Numbered from the stretch's first letter, positions 42,032 to 51,996 are shown. The stretch is 64,000 nucleotides of DNA from an uncultured Bacilli bacterium (GCA_934167885.1 CAKPMB010000002.1:91534-155533); one strand, 5' to 3'. Made by a program: numbers and translations. Notes: generated by a model not told the origin, from the letters alone.

Positions 42032-43442
42032 GCAATTCCTCCAATAAAATTTCATTTGCAACCATTGGTAAAACACTACCATGACTCTCTTTCATTACTT
42101 GGCCCATTAAAGCCTTAATAACACGTTCATTACCATTTTTATAATCAAGAACCATCTTTTCATTATTAGCTAAAACGTTTCTAACTAATAAAACTATATC
42201 ATCATGATTATTAACAATATTTAAATTCTTTTCATCTAATAATGTCTTAATATCTTTATCATTTTCCATTAAATCATTCAGTAATTCCTTAAAGATTTTA
42301 TTACTAATTTCCCCACTTGATAGACGATTAACTAAATCTAAGAACTTATCATCAGTAAGATGCGTTTCATCAATCTTTTTATTAGTTTTATTTAAATAAC
42401 TAGAAATATCGCCTAATAAAAGATTACTTGCAATAACTAAATCAATTTTATTAAAACGCTCTAAATAATCAGATATATCTTTATTTTGAATAATTTTATT
42501 AGCATTTAACGAACTAATACCAGCTTCTAAATATTTTTTAATTCGCTCACCAGGAAGGGTTGATAATCCTTTTAAACTTTCTTCGATAAATTCATCCGTT
42601 AAGTTAACATATGGAATATCAGGTTCACACAAATAACGATAATCATTTCCTGTTTCTTTAACCCGCATCCTAATAGTTTTATTTTGTTTAGCATCAAAAC
42701 GACGAGTTTCTTCGATAACTTTTTCACCACCGTCTAACACTTCACTTTGTCTTTTAATCTCATAGTCAATCGCATCACGCACATTAGAGATAGATCCAAT
42801 ATTTTTAACCTCAACCTTTGTTCCTAGTCTATCAGTATCACTTATGGAAATATTAGCATCACAACGCATGCTACCTTCTTCAATCTTACAATCTGAAATA
42901 TCACCATATAATAATAATTCACGAAGTCTCTCAAGATATAAATAAGCTTCTTCACTATCACTAATACAAGCTTTAGTTACAATTTCAATTAATGGCACAC
43001 CTGCTCGGTTAAAATCTAAAAGACTAGAAGTTTTACCATGCACACTTTTACAAGTATCCTCTTCAATATGCATCTCCTCAATATATATCTTTTTAATTTC
43101 ACCATTTCCTTTAGTAATTTCAACATAACCATCACTTCCGATAGGGGTTTCTTTTTGGGTTATTTGAAAATTCTTAGGATTATCAGGATAAAAATAATTT
43201 TTTCTATCAAAATGCATATGACGATTAATTTTTAAATTAAGAACATGACAAGCTCTAACTGCTAAATGCAATACTTCACTATTTAGAGTTGGAAGTGTTC
43301 CTGGATACCCTAAATCAATAATATTAATACTTGTATTTGCCATGTTACCATAATGATTAAGAGAAGGTGAAAATATCTTATTTTTAGTCTTTAATTCAGC
43401 ATGAACTTCTATACCAATCGTCTCTTTATAAGTTTTCAACAT
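42018..43442 (-). CDS. gatB: Glutamyl/aspartyl-tRNA amidotransferase subunit B
   Basis: The kinase and tRNA-binding subunit that turns Glu-tRNA(Gln) into Gln-tRNA(Gln). The 474-residue protein has ETIGIEVHAELKTKNKIFSP at the start, the HFDRKNYFYPDNPKNFQITQ zinc/substrate segment at about 65-84, EEDTCKSVHG, DFNRAGVPLIEIV and GSMRCDANIS. The C-terminal YqeY-like tail is complete. The start is the ATG at 43442, with AGGAGG five bases ahead; the GTG six bases upstream is less well placed. Confidence 0.97.
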   Translation of the reverse strand: MLKTYKETIGIEVHAELKTKNKIFSPSLNHYGNMANTSINIIDLGYPGTLPTLNSEVLHLAVRACHVLNLKINRHMHFDRKNYFYPDNPKNFQITQKETPIGSDGYVEITKGNGEIKKIYIEEMHIEEDTCKSVHGKTSSLLDFNRAGVPLIEIVTKACISDSEEAYLYLERLRELLLYGDISDCKIEEGSMRCDANISISDTDRLGTKVEVKNIGSISNVRDAIDYEIKRQSEVLDGGEKVIEETRRFDAKQNKTIRMRVKETGNDYRYLCEPDIPYVNLTDEFIEESLKGLSTLPGERIKKYLEAGISSLNANKIIQNKDISDYLERFNKIDLVIASNLLLGDISSYLNKTNKKIDETHLTDDKFLDLVNRLSSGEISNKIFKELLNDLMENDKDIKTLLDEKNLNIVNNHDDIVLLVRNVLANNEKMVLDYKNGNERVIKALMGQVMKESHGSVLPMVANEILLEELRAEN

Positions 43443-44877
43443 TAGCACCTCCTAAATCTAAGTTAAGTTTATTTTCAATAAAACTTGCTAATTGATACAT
43501 TTTAGCTTCATCATACAAATTACCTAATATTTGTAATCCTATCGGTAAGTTAGTATCATTAAAGCCTATTGGCACACTCATACCAGGGAAACCACCCATA
43601 TTAGCATGCATTACTAAAATATCATCCATAAAGCCCTTTAAGGGATTATCATCATTATTATTTAATGGATAAGCACATCTAGCGGTAGTTGGCCCAATAA
43701 TTAAATCATATTCTTTAAAGATATTTTGAAAACTTTTCTTTAAATCATCTCTAATTTGTAAAGCTTTATTATAGTAAATTTTAGCATTCTCCCCACTTAA
43801 TATATAACTACCTACCATAATACGTCTTTTTACTTCATTACCAAAGCCAAATTCACGTGTTTTAGTATACATTTCTTCTAAATTATCGCTTGGATAACGA
43901 TAACCATAGCGAACACCATCAAAACGTGCTAGGTTGCTACTAGCTTCGCCCATTGCAATAATTTGATATAAGATAGGAGCTTTATCAATATGATTGATTT
44001 TTACTAAATCAACTAAAACACCATTATCTTCAAGTAATTTCTTTATTTCTAAAACTTTATTACGAACATCATCGGATACAACATCACTAATAAAGTATTC
44101 AGGAATAGCAACCTTAAAACCACGAACATCCTTGCCAATTAATCGTGTAAAATCTTCATTCGTGGCAAAACTTGTTAAATCATTATCATCTTTTTTAGCA
44201 AGAATATTTAAAAGAAGGGCATTTTCTTTAACATTACGTGTCATTGGTCCAATTTGATCAAGACTACTTGCAAAAGCAACAAGGCCAAAACGACTAACGC
44301 GTCCATATGTTGGTTTCATGCCAACGATACCATTAAAACTAGCGGGTTGTCTTATCGATCCACCCGTATCGCTTCCTAAAGCAAAAGGCACAAGACGGCC
44401 TGCAACTGAAACAGCACTACCACCAGATGAACCTCCTGGAACTAAATCTTTATTCCAAGGATTAACAGGATGACCATAATAACTAGTTTCACTAGTAGAA
44501 CCCATAGCAAACTCATCCATATTAGTTTTACCAATAATTATCATGCCATGTTCTTTTAACTCTTTAACACAAGTTGCATCATAAATACTTACAAAATTAT
44601 CCAACATTCTTGATGCACACGTGCAACGCATACCAGATACCATAATATTATCTTTTATAGCAATAGGAATACCCCAAAATAAATCGTCAACAAATCCTTT
44701 TGCTAAAAGTTCATCTGCATCTTTCAAAGCACCTTCTTTATCAAGTGATATAAAAGCATTTAAGTCATTCTTATTAATTCGTTCAAAACACTCTAAAACT
44801 AATGTTCTAGGAGTTATTTCACCCCTCTTTAATAAAGCGTGAATCTCTTCTAATTCTAAATCTATATACTTACTCAT
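43426..44877 (-). CDS. gatA: Glutamyl/aspartyl-tRNA amidotransferase subunit A
   Basis: The glutaminase subunit. The 483-residue amidase has the catalytic Lys in IPIAIKDNIMVSG (about 69-81), the Ser of the signature PGGSSGGSAVSVAG (about 147-160) and GSDTGGSIRQPA (about 168-179, cis-Ser). Length and order are normal. Its ATG overlaps the gatC stop by eight bases, and its 3' end overlaps gatB. Confidence 0.97.
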   Translation of the reverse strand: MSKYIDLELEEIHALLKRGEITPRTLVLECFERINKNDLNAFISLDKEGALKDADELLAKGFVDDLFWGIPIAIKDNIMVSGMRCTCASRMLDNFVSIYDATCVKELKEHGMIIIGKTNMDEFAMGSTSETSYYGHPVNPWNKDLVPGGSSGGSAVSVAGRLVPFALGSDTGGSIRQPASFNGIVGMKPTYGRVSRFGLVAFASSLDQIGPMTRNVKENALLLNILAKKDDNDLTSFATNEDFTRLIGKDVRGFKVAIPEYFISDVVSDDVRNKVLEIKKLLEDNGVLVDLVKINHIDKAPILYQIIAMGEASSNLARFDGVRYGYRYPSDNLEEMYTKTREFGFGNEVKRRIMVGSYILSGENAKIYYNKALQIRDDLKKSFQNIFKEYDLIIGPTTARCAYPLNNNDDNPLKGFMDDILVMHANMGGFPGMSVPIGFNDTNLPIGLQILGNLYDEAKMYQLASFIENKLNLDLGGANVENL

Positions 44878-45160
44878 TAATCATCACCGGAACCTCTATA
44901 AAATTACCCTTAGTTTTAGGAACATTCTTTAATAAATTCTCACTACATACCATATTAGATTTTAAATCAAGAGGAGTCTCTCCTTCACAAGGTGTCCACA
45001 TCTTATCTTCATCAAAATCATTTAAATCTTTAATTTTATCAATCTCATCAATCATTTGTTTTAAATTCATTTGATACTTTTCAATCTCATCATCTTCTAT
45101 ATTAATACGCGCTAAATGAGCAACGTGTAATACTTCATCTCTTGTTAATTTATTATCCAT
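44870..45160 (-). CDS. gatC: Glutamyl/aspartyl-tRNA amidotransferase subunit C
   Basis: The small linker subunit that holds GatA and GatB together. The 96-residue protein has the family start LTRDEVLHVAHLARINIEDDEIEKY, then MNLKQMIDEIDKIKDL, and the proline/acid C-terminal arm. AAGGAG is the ribosome binding site. It is the first gene of the gatCAB-gpsA transcript. Confidence 0.93.
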   Translation of the reverse strand: MDNKLTRDEVLHVAHLARINIEDDEIEKYQMNLKQMIDEIDKIKDLNDFDEDKMWTPCEGETPLDLKSNMVCSENLLKNVPKTKGNFIEVPVMINE

Positions 45161-45183
45161 ACAAACTCCTTATCAATACATCT

Positions 45184-45212
45184 ATTATATAATTAACGAA
45201 AGTTTTTGACAA
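45184..45212 (-). promoter_or_regulatory. Promoter of the gatCAB-gpsA operon
   Basis: -35 TTGTCA (45207-45212) and perfect -10 TATAAT (45184-45189) with a 17-base spacer, ending 24 bases before gatC. Confidence 0.7.
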
Positions 45213-45216
45213 TCAC

Positions 45217-45240
45217 TAAAAAAAGGGAATTATCCCTTTA
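45217..45240 (-). terminator. Terminator containing the tig stop codon
   Basis: AAAGGGA pairs with TCCCTTT around a four-base loop, followed by T residues on the minus strand. The TAA stop (45238-45240) contributes to the first stem arm. Confidence 0.8.
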
Positions 45241-46500
45241 TTTGTTATATTCTTTTAATTTATCAAATACTTTTCTGATTTCTAAATCATACATAATCAT
45301 ATCGATACCGCCAAATTCTTCTTTGAATTTTTCTTTATCCATACCATACTTAGCAGCTAATTTAGAAGCTTCTTCTTCAGCTTCTTCTAGAGTAACTTCA
45401 ATCTTTTCTAAAGATACGATTTTTTCAAGAATTAAACGATATAATACATTCTTATATGCTTCTGGTTCCATTTGTTTATGTAAATCTTCATGAGTTGACT
45501 TTGTAAATTGATAATATAAATCTAATGATACACCTTGCATCTTTAATTGTTGTTCAAATCTTTCCATTAGACGATGAACTTCTTCATCAACCATTTCATC
45601 TGGAATTGATACTTCAGTATTTTCAGCAATCTTATCTAATAATTCATCAACATACTTATTTTCAGCATCTGTTTCCTTATGTGCTTTTAAACTTTCTTCA
45701 ATGCTCTTTTCTAAAGTTTCTTTAGAATTAACACCTTCCATCGCTAAATCATCAAAGAATTCTTGATTAAATTCTGGTAACTTCTTTTCTTTAATTTCAT
45801 GAACTTTTACTTTAAATGTAGCCTTAGCACCTTTTAAATCTTCATGTCCATAATCTTCTGGGAAAGTTACTTCAATTGTTTTTTCTTCATTTGGAGCCAT
45901 ACCAATTAATTGTTCTTCAAAGCCTGGAATAAATGAACCACTACCTATTTCTAGTGAGTAATTTTCACCCTTGCCACCTTCAAAAGCAACGCCATCTTTA
46001 AAACCTTCAAAATCAATAACAGCTGTATCACCATTTTCAACAGTGCCATTTTCCTTAACTAAAAGCTCACTATATCTTTCTAATAAATGTGACATTTCAT
46101 GTTCAATTTCTTCACTTGAAACATTAACATCATCTTTCTTAACATTTAAACCTTTATATTTTTTTATATTAACTTCAGGTTTAGTAATGATTGTAAATAC
46201 AAATTCAACACCAGTTTCATCAATGCTTTTTACTTCTACTTTTGGTTCAACAACAGGAACAAGTTTAGAATCTTCTAAAGCACGTGAATATGCTGTTTGT
46301 AATAAACTATCAGCAGCATCAAAATATAAGCTTTCTTTACCATAATGTTTTAAAAATACATCTTTTGGAGCATGTCCTGGACGGAAGCCATCAATCTTAG
46401 CATTTTTATTACGTTTTACAAAAGCTTTATCTTGAGCATTAGCCCATTCTTCACCTTCAATTTTTACTGTTAATTCATGTATATTTTTATCTTTTTCCAT
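45238..46500 (-). CDS. tig: Trigger factor
   Basis: The ribosome-bound chaperone and prolyl isomerase. The 420-residue protein has the ribosome-binding signature GFRPGHAPKDVFLKHYG at about 38-54, the FKBP-type domain (about 160-245: GDTAVIDFEGFKDGVAFEGGKGENYSL, FIPGFEEQLIGM), and the long helical C-terminal arms. The ATG at 46500 has a GGAGG site; the upstream ATG at 46515 is rejected. Confidence 0.96.
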   Translation of the reverse strand: MEKDKNIHELTVKIEGEEWANAQDKAFVKRNKNAKIDGFRPGHAPKDVFLKHYGKESLYFDAADSLLQTAYSRALEDSKLVPVVEPKVEVKSIDETGVEFVFTIITKPEVNIKKYKGLNVKKDDVNVSSEEIEHEMSHLLERYSELLVKENGTVENGDTAVIDFEGFKDGVAFEGGKGENYSLEIGSGSFIPGFEEQLIGMAPNEEKTIEVTFPEDYGHEDLKGAKATFKVKVHEIKEKKLPEFNQEFFDDLAMEGVNSKETLEKSIEESLKAHKETDAENKYVDELLDKIAENTEVSIPDEMVDEEVHRLMERFEQQLKMQGVSLDLYYQFTKSTHEDLHKQMEPEAYKNVLYRLILEKIVSLEKIEVTLEEAEEEASKLAAKYGMDKEKFKEEFGGIDMIMYDLEIRKVFDKLKEYNK

Positions 46501-46521
46501 ATATTCCTCCAACAAACACTT

Positions 46522-46550
46522 ATTATAACGAATAATTCCTTTTAATTCAA
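46522..46550 (-). promoter_or_regulatory. Promoter of tig
   Basis: -35 TTGAAT (46545-46550) and -10 TATAAT (46522-46527) with a 17-base spacer, followed by GGAGG and the ATG at 46500. Confidence 0.7.
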
Positions 46551-46589
46551 CTTATTTATAAATTTTCTCGAAAAAGTTGGTTTAATTGG

Positions 46590-49148
46590 TTATTTGAGAG
46601 TTAAGATGTAGGGGCTTCCCATTGTTCCATCACCACTTGATATTAAAACGTCAGAACGGATATTGATAACTGCACGCAATCCCAACCAGTTCGAGACGTT
46701 GAACCAAGGATTCAACAAGCCAGTTTGGTGGACAAACGAGACGTAAGCGTAAGCAATCAACGCATCGAAGTGAGATGGTGTCATCGTCCAGAAATATCCA
46801 TTGGTCCGTAGATAGTAATTTTCATTTTTTGTATCATATTTACCACCCGCTAAAGCCACTTCATCGATAGTTATTAAAGCAATAGGATACGTTAGTTTAG
46901 CATTGCCACGGGATGATGTTGTGCTAAATTGGTCGCGCATATCACCAGAACATTTTAAAGTCGCTGTTTTATTAGTATTTTGATAAAGCCTTGTGTATGG
47001 CGAATAATATGTATTTTGGCTTAGCATGTATCCTGAATTATACGTTTTATCTGTTATACTACGATCATTACAGAATTTGGCATCTACAATGTAATTTGTT
47101 AATAAATTACCATCTTCATCCGTTTTACCAACAATATTTGTTGCATACCATTTATCTAGCTGTGTCTTAGCATTACTTGATACTTCATTTGTTCTTGTGC
47201 CATCCAAACTTGTGGATGAATATGAATAATATTGCACTTTCGCACTTGTTTCTGATACTAAACTATTTACTTTTATTAATACTTGACATGAGGCTGTCGA
47301 ATTTGTGCTTTGGCAGGTGTATGGATATGTTCCAAACTCATTCTTCATTTCACTGAAGGTTCCCTGTTTCATGTTACCTTTTAATTTGTAATTCTCAGTT
47401 GATTCATCAAACTCATAATCATCTGCAAAGTAATATTTGGTAGCAACTGCTATACCATAATATGTCGTTTCATCACTTATTTGTTGTTTAAAATTTTTAC
47501 CATACATATAACCGACATATGTTGGATCTGGATACTTCGCGCTGTATGGATATGTTGTATTATTTATAGCTGTATTATTACCAGTAGCATTGGCAGTTTT
47601 GCCATTATAAATTAATCTTAAACTTCCATCACCATTGGTTCTTATTATCTTCCAATAGAATCCTCCAAAATAAACATTATTATTTTGAACATCACCTCGG
47701 TAGTAATAAACATCTCCATAATCATCTTCGGTTTTATATAATCCAACTTCTGATCGAATGGAACTCGCAATTTTATATGTTCTCTTATCAGCCTTGGTGA
47801 TCTTATGATTAGTTGTCGATACATTAACGGCTTTTACATAATATATATTGCTTAAACCAGAGTTTCCCATATTAGTTCCGCCACCAGTCCAATAACCTAT
47901 ATAATTATCACTTAAATAATCGGTCGTTATTGTTCCGGTTAATTTAAATGTTCCAGTTTTTTCATCAAATTCATATGTTTTGGAAAAATTAAATTTATAT
48001 CCTGTGATGCTGTATGGATTTTCTACGTTTTCTGTTAATTCTTCAACATACATATAAGTTGGTGCGGTATCATTTAAATTTGGCTCACCTTTATTGGCAA
48101 TATTCGTTTTTGCAACATCGACAGATTCACTTAAACTATCACTTACTAACATACAATCGACTAGTTTATTGAACCCATTGTTTAGGCAATAGTTATTACC
48201 TTTTACTTCTACTCTTTTAATAAAACTTTGCATTAATTCTTTATTTTTGTATATTTCTAATAACACATTAGTTTTACCATTCGCATCATTATTGGGATGA
48301 ACAAAGACTTGAATTTCAACTATTTTATTTTTAGTGAATAGATAGGTTAAATCTAGAGTAGCACTCTTTTCTTCAACGGTATTTCCTTCACTATCTTTAT
48401 AACTAAACTTAATATCACTATTAGTGCCTGTTACTTTTAAATTCATCGTATCATTACTGTCTTTGCCAATGTCTTCTATGTTTATAAAGTTACTTATCTT
48501 GGCAATGAAGTATGCTTTATTATTTTCAACATATGTATCACTTGTTTCCATGGATAAGGGCATATTCATTGTCTCTAAGCCGGCATCAACATTAACTTTA
48601 AAGTTTAAGTAACTATTGGCCCACTCGGTGGCTTTATAACTTGCATTACTATCCGTATCACTTATTGTGGTTTCTTCATCTACCCAGAATCTTAAAGTGT
48701 AATTCTTAGTTGTTTCGGTATATGTCTTTGCATCTATCTTGTCTACATAGATTCTTCGATTATTAAAGTCACTATACCTTATACCATCAATCAATACTTT
48801 GCCATCACATTCTAGGTATATCATAATATATTTAGCATCTATTCTAATCTTATTACTTATTTCTTCACCATAATTTAAAGTAATTCCATAATAGATATCC
48901 TTATCACTCGTGTTCTTACTTAATACTTTAAAACTTATGGTGTTGTCATCTCTTTTTAAAGCTTCTTCCTTTGTCTCTGGAAATATGCCACTTATATGCA
49001 CTTCATTGTCTTCTAAATAATTTAGATAAATTTCCCCATTCAAAAGATTCTGCATGCCACTATACTTTTGATAAGTATAAAAAGCATAGCTTCCACCTAA
49101 CAATAAGACTAGGCCTAATACTATTAATATATTCTTCCTAGTCTTCAT
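46590..49148 (-). CDS. Large exported surface protein (tandem copy 1)
   Basis: A protein of about 852 residues. The N-terminus (basic start, hydrophobic helix about 6-22 ending SYAFYTYQKYSG) is camelysin-like, followed by beta domains to about 365. That part is nearly identical to the paralogue at 49357. After the NLNDTAP segment the two diverge. The remainder has the FYWKIIRTNGDGSLRLIY module and ends GLRAVINIRSDVLISSGDGT, a lectin-like/DUF6273-type end also found in the protein at 30962. No sortase signal. The start is MKTRKNILIV at 49148 by comparison with the paralogue; the RBS is a weak GGTG. Its leader has a G9 tract and a hairpin. Confidence 0.78.
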   Translation of the reverse strand: MKTRKNILIVLGLVLLLGGSYAFYTYQKYSGMQNLLNGEIYLNYLEDNEVHISGIFPETKEEALKRDDNTISFKVLSKNTSDKDIYYGITLNYGEEISNKIRIDAKYIMIYLECDGKVLIDGIRYSDFNNRRIYVDKIDAKTYTETTKNYTLRFWVDEETTISDTDSNASYKATEWANSYLNFKVNVDAGLETMNMPLSMETSDTYVENNKAYFIAKISNFINIEDIGKDSNDTMNLKVTGTNSDIKFSYKDSEGNTVEEKSATLDLTYLFTKNKIVEIQVFVHPNNDANGKTNVLLEIYKNKELMQSFIKRVEVKGNNYCLNNGFNKLVDCMLVSDSLSESVDVAKTNIANKGEPNLNDTAPTYMYVEELTENVENPYSITGYKFNFSKTYEFDEKTGTFKLTGTITTDYLSDNYIGYWTGGGTNMGNSGLSNIYYVKAVNVSTTNHKITKADKRTYKIASSIRSEVGLYKTEDDYGDVYYYRGDVQNNNVYFGGFYWKIIRTNGDGSLRLIYNGKTANATGNNTAINNTTYPYSAKYPDPTYVGYMYGKNFKQQISDETTYYGIAVATKYYFADDYEFDESTENYKLKGNMKQGTFSEMKNEFGTYPYTCQSTNSTASCQVLIKVNSLVSETSAKVQYYSYSSTSLDGTRTNEVSSNAKTQLDKWYATNIVGKTDEDGNLLTNYIVDAKFCNDRSITDKTYNSGYMLSQNTYYSPYTRLYQNTNKTATLKCSGDMRDQFSTTSSRGNAKLTYPIALITIDEVALAGGKYDTKNENYYLRTNGYFWTMTPSHFDALIAYAYVSFVHQTGLLNPWFNVSNWLGLRAVINIRSDVLISSGDGTMGSPYILTLK

Positions 49149-49164
49149 ATTGAACACCACATAA

Positions 49165-49189
49165 AAGAACAAGACTTAATCTTGTTCTT
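49165..49189 (-). promoter_or_regulatory. Leader hairpin (possible attenuator) of surface gene copy 1
   Basis: GAACAAGA and TCTTGTTC form a perfect 8-bp stem with a five-base loop, followed by TTTTA, 17 bases before the start codon. It resembles a weak intrinsic terminator placed in the leader. Confidence 0.45.
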
Positions 49190-49232
49190 GCTTGTTTACA
49201 CTCTAAATTAGGTTTGTTACTTAATAAAGTAA

Positions 49233-49241
49233 CCCCCCCCC
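49233..49241 (-). repeat. G9 homopolymer tract upstream of surface gene copy 1
   Basis: Nine consecutive C on the plus strand (G on the coding strand) about 85 bases before the start codon, in DNA that is otherwise strongly AT-rich. An identical tract is at the same place in copy 2. Confidence 0.9.
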
Positions 49242-49244
49242 ATA

Positions 49245-49285
49245 TTGACACTATTTGACACATTTAATTTGATACTATTTAACAC
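49245..49285 (-). promoter_or_regulatory. Two 17-base operator-like repeats, copy 1 leader
   Basis: GTGTYAAATAGTRTCAA occurs twice with a 24-base period (49245-49261 and 49269-49285), next to the G9 tract. The same pair is present in the copy 2 leader. Confidence 0.5.
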
Positions 49286-49356
49286 GTTCATCATATCCTT
49301 TGCTTTATTTTTTCTAATATGATTTTACCAAATATTGTTATGTTATTCAATATCCT

Positions 49357-51912
49357 TTATTTCAATTTTAACTGGTATGGGCTATTCGCGGTCCCATCAC
49401 CTGATGAAATTACGACATCACCTCTTATATTAATAACTGGTCTTACAGCATTAGAAATATCAACAAAATCATAATCATGAATACCACCATTGGCATTCAA
49501 ACGCATAGTATTAACTTCTGATGCTTGTTCATTATAATGCGCCGGACTCATTGTTTTCATATCTAAAGAAGTTGGCGACAAATAAAAGTTGGCATTTTTT
49601 GCTCTATACATTCCACCTGCAAAGGCTAACTCATCCGCGGTTATTAAGGCAATGGGATATTTTAATTTGGCATTACCATAATCACTTGTTACACTGAACA
49701 TATCACGTTTATTAGGACATTTTAAGGTTGCTTTGTATAACTGAATTCTATTCATTACTGCAAAATACGTTTTTTTATCAATTTTATAACCAGAATTATA
49801 TATACTATGAGTTATACTCCGATCATTACAAAAAGTGCCATCTACAAAATAATCAGTTATTAAAGAATTATTACTATCCTTCTTAGAAACAAAATTATCT
49901 TCATACCATTTATCAATTGTTTTTTTGACATCACTTTCTATTTCATTAGAAAAGGCCTTTTCTAAACTTGATGGAACATAACCAATATACTGAATTTTTA
50001 ATGACGTTTCACTGACATAACTATTTACTTTCAATATAACTGTGCATGTGGCATTAATGTTGATATTACCACAAGTTATTGGATAATCACCTAAGTATTC
50101 TCGCATATTTTTGATGGTATCCTTTTTATAATCACCGCTTAATTTATATAATTTTGTCTCTTCATCATAGGTATATGATTTTGCGAAAACATATGATGAT
50201 GTATTATTAAATCTTGCATAAGTAACTTCATCACTAATTTTTTCGATATCACTTTCTCCATACATATAACCAGCAAACCACGGTCCATACGCTCTTTGAT
50301 TGTATAAATATTTTGTGCTGTTTATGGATAAATCTATTCCCTCAGCATTTTTCTTATTACCACTATATATTAGGCGAACGCTTCCATCACCATTTGTCCT
50401 CACTATCTTCCAATAGTATCCTTCAAAATAGACATTATTATTTTGAACATCACCTCGGTAATAATAAACATCTCCATAATCATCTTCGTTTTTATATAGG
50501 CCTACTTCAGATCTGATGGAACTTGCAATTTTATAACTATATTTATCGCCTTTAGAAATTATATATTCGTTACCAACAGTTTCCGTCTTGCTAATTTTAT
50601 ACATATAATCAACATTGCTCGTTCCGTAACTTGCAGCATTGCCAACTGTATAATAGCCTATATAATCGTCACTTAAATAATCTTCAATTATTTCACCTGT
50701 TAGTTTAAAAGTGCCATTACTTTCGTCAAATTCATATGTTTTAGAAAAGTAAAAATCACGATAATTTTTAACAGAAAAAGGATTGTCAACATCTTTTTCA
50801 ACTTGTTCAATATATGTGTAACTTGGAGCGGTATCATTTAAATTAGGTTCACCTTTATCGGAAATATTGGTTTTAGCAACGTCAACGGATTCACTTAAAC
50901 TATCACTTACTAACATACAATCAACTAGTTTATTAAAGCCATTATTTAAACAATAATTGTTACCTTTGACTTCTGCTCTTTTAATAAAACTTTGCATTAG
51001 TTCTTTATTCTTGTATATTTTCAATAACACATTAGTTTTACCATTCGCATCATTATTTGGGTGAACAAAGACTTGAATTTCAACGGTTTTATTTTTAGTG
51101 AATAGATAGGTTAAATCTAATGTATCACTCTTTTCTTCAACGGTGTTTCCTTCACTATCTTTATAACTAAACTTTATATCACTATTTGTTCCTGTTACTT
51201 TTAGATTCATCGTATCATTACTATCTTTACCAAGGTCTTCTATGTTTATAAAATTGCTTATCTTGGCTATAAAATAAGCTTTATTATTTTCTACATAAGT
51301 ATCACTAGTTTCCATGGATAATGGCATGTTCATGGTTTCTAAGCCAGCGTCTACATTCACTTTAAAGTTTAAATAACTATTAGCCCACTCCGTGGCCTTA
51401 TAACTAGCATTACTATCCGTATCACTTATTGTGGTTTCTTCATCTACCCAGAATCTTAATGTATAATTCTTAGTTGTTTCTGTGTATGTTTTGGCATCTA
51501 TCTTATCGACATAGATTCTTCTGTTATTAAAATCACTATACCTTATTCCGTCTATTAAGACTTTGCCATCACATTCTAGGTATATCATAATGTATTTAGC
51601 GTCTATTCTCACTTTATTACTTATCTCTTCGCCATAATTTAAAGTAATACCATAATAAATATCTTTGTCACTCGTATTCTTGCTTAATACTTTAAAGCTT
51701 ATTGTGTTATCATTTCTTTTTAATGCTTCTTCCTTTGTCTCTGGAAATATCCCACTTATATGCACTTCATTATCTTCCAAATAATTTAGATAAATTTCCC
51801 CATTCAAAAGGTTTTGCATACCACTATACTTTTGATAAGTATAAAACGCATAACTTCCACCTAACAATAAAACTAGGCCTAATACCATTAATATACTCTT
51901 CCTAGTCTTCAT
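49357..51912 (-). CDS. Large exported surface protein (tandem copy 2)
   Basis: An 851-residue paralogue of the downstream gene. Residues 1 to about 365 differ from it at only about a dozen positions, while the DNA differs mostly at silent sites. From about residue 370 on, the sequences diverge, keeping scattered shared blocks (YKIASSIRSEVGLYK, DDYGDVYYYRGDVQNNNVYF, VRPVINIRGDVVISSGDGT). The N-terminal helix ends SYAFYTYQKYSG. The ribosome binding site is GGAG. No wall anchor seen. The structure suggests a conserved export/assembly half and a variable exposed half. Confidence 0.8.
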   Translation of the reverse strand: MKTRKSILMVLGLVLLLGGSYAFYTYQKYSGMQNLLNGEIYLNYLEDNEVHISGIFPETKEEALKRNDNTISFKVLSKNTSDKDIYYGITLNYGEEISNKVRIDAKYIMIYLECDGKVLIDGIRYSDFNNRRIYVDKIDAKTYTETTKNYTLRFWVDEETTISDTDSNASYKATEWANSYLNFKVNVDAGLETMNMPLSMETSDTYVENNKAYFIAKISNFINIEDLGKDSNDTMNLKVTGTNSDIKFSYKDSEGNTVEEKSDTLDLTYLFTKNKTVEIQVFVHPNNDANGKTNVLLKIYKNKELMQSFIKRAEVKGNNYCLNNGFNKLVDCMLVSDSLSESVDVAKTNISDKGEPNLNDTAPSYTYIEQVEKDVDNPFSVKNYRDFYFSKTYEFDESNGTFKLTGEIIEDYLSDDYIGYYTVGNAASYGTSNVDYMYKISKTETVGNEYIISKGDKYSYKIASSIRSEVGLYKNEDDYGDVYYYRGDVQNNNVYFEGYYWKIVRTNGDGSVRLIYSGNKKNAEGIDLSINSTKYLYNQRAYGPWFAGYMYGESDIEKISDEVTYARFNNTSSYVFAKSYTYDEETKLYKLSGDYKKDTIKNMREYLGDYPITCGNININATCTVILKVNSYVSETSLKIQYIGYVPSSLEKAFSNEIESDVKKTIDKWYEDNFVSKKDSNNSLITDYFVDGTFCNDRSITHSIYNSGYKIDKKTYFAVMNRIQLYKATLKCPNKRDMFSVTSDYGNAKLKYPIALITADELAFAGGMYRAKNANFYLSPTSLDMKTMSPAHYNEQASEVNTMRLNANGGIHDYDFVDISNAVRPVINIRGDVVISSGDGTANSPYQLKLK

Positions 51913-51928
51913 CTTTCACTCCACATAA

Positions 51929-51953
51929 AAGAACAAGACTTAATCTTGTTCTC
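51929..51953 (-). promoter_or_regulatory. Leader hairpin (possible attenuator) of surface gene copy 2
   Basis: The same GAACAAGA/TCTTGTTC stem and TTTT run as in copy 1, about 18 bases before the start codon. Confidence 0.45.
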
Positions 51954-51996
51954 TTCAATAAACAATCTAAATTAAGTTGATTACTCAATAAAGTAA

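Larger units (their letters stand above)
49149..49335 (-). repeat. Duplicated leader of surface gene copy 1
   Basis: Closely similar to 51913-52100. In transcription order it has an A/T-rich conserved block, two 17-base repeats, a G9 tract, a GTTACTT/AAGTAAC hairpin, and a GAACAAGA/TCTTGTTC hairpin followed by TTTT just before the ribosome binding site. No confident -35/-10 pair could be chosen. Confidence 0.8.

Noticed and set aside
45206..46345. Plus-strand frames opposite tig
   Set aside because: They are shadows of trigger factor, with no ribosome binding site and no recognisable protein features.
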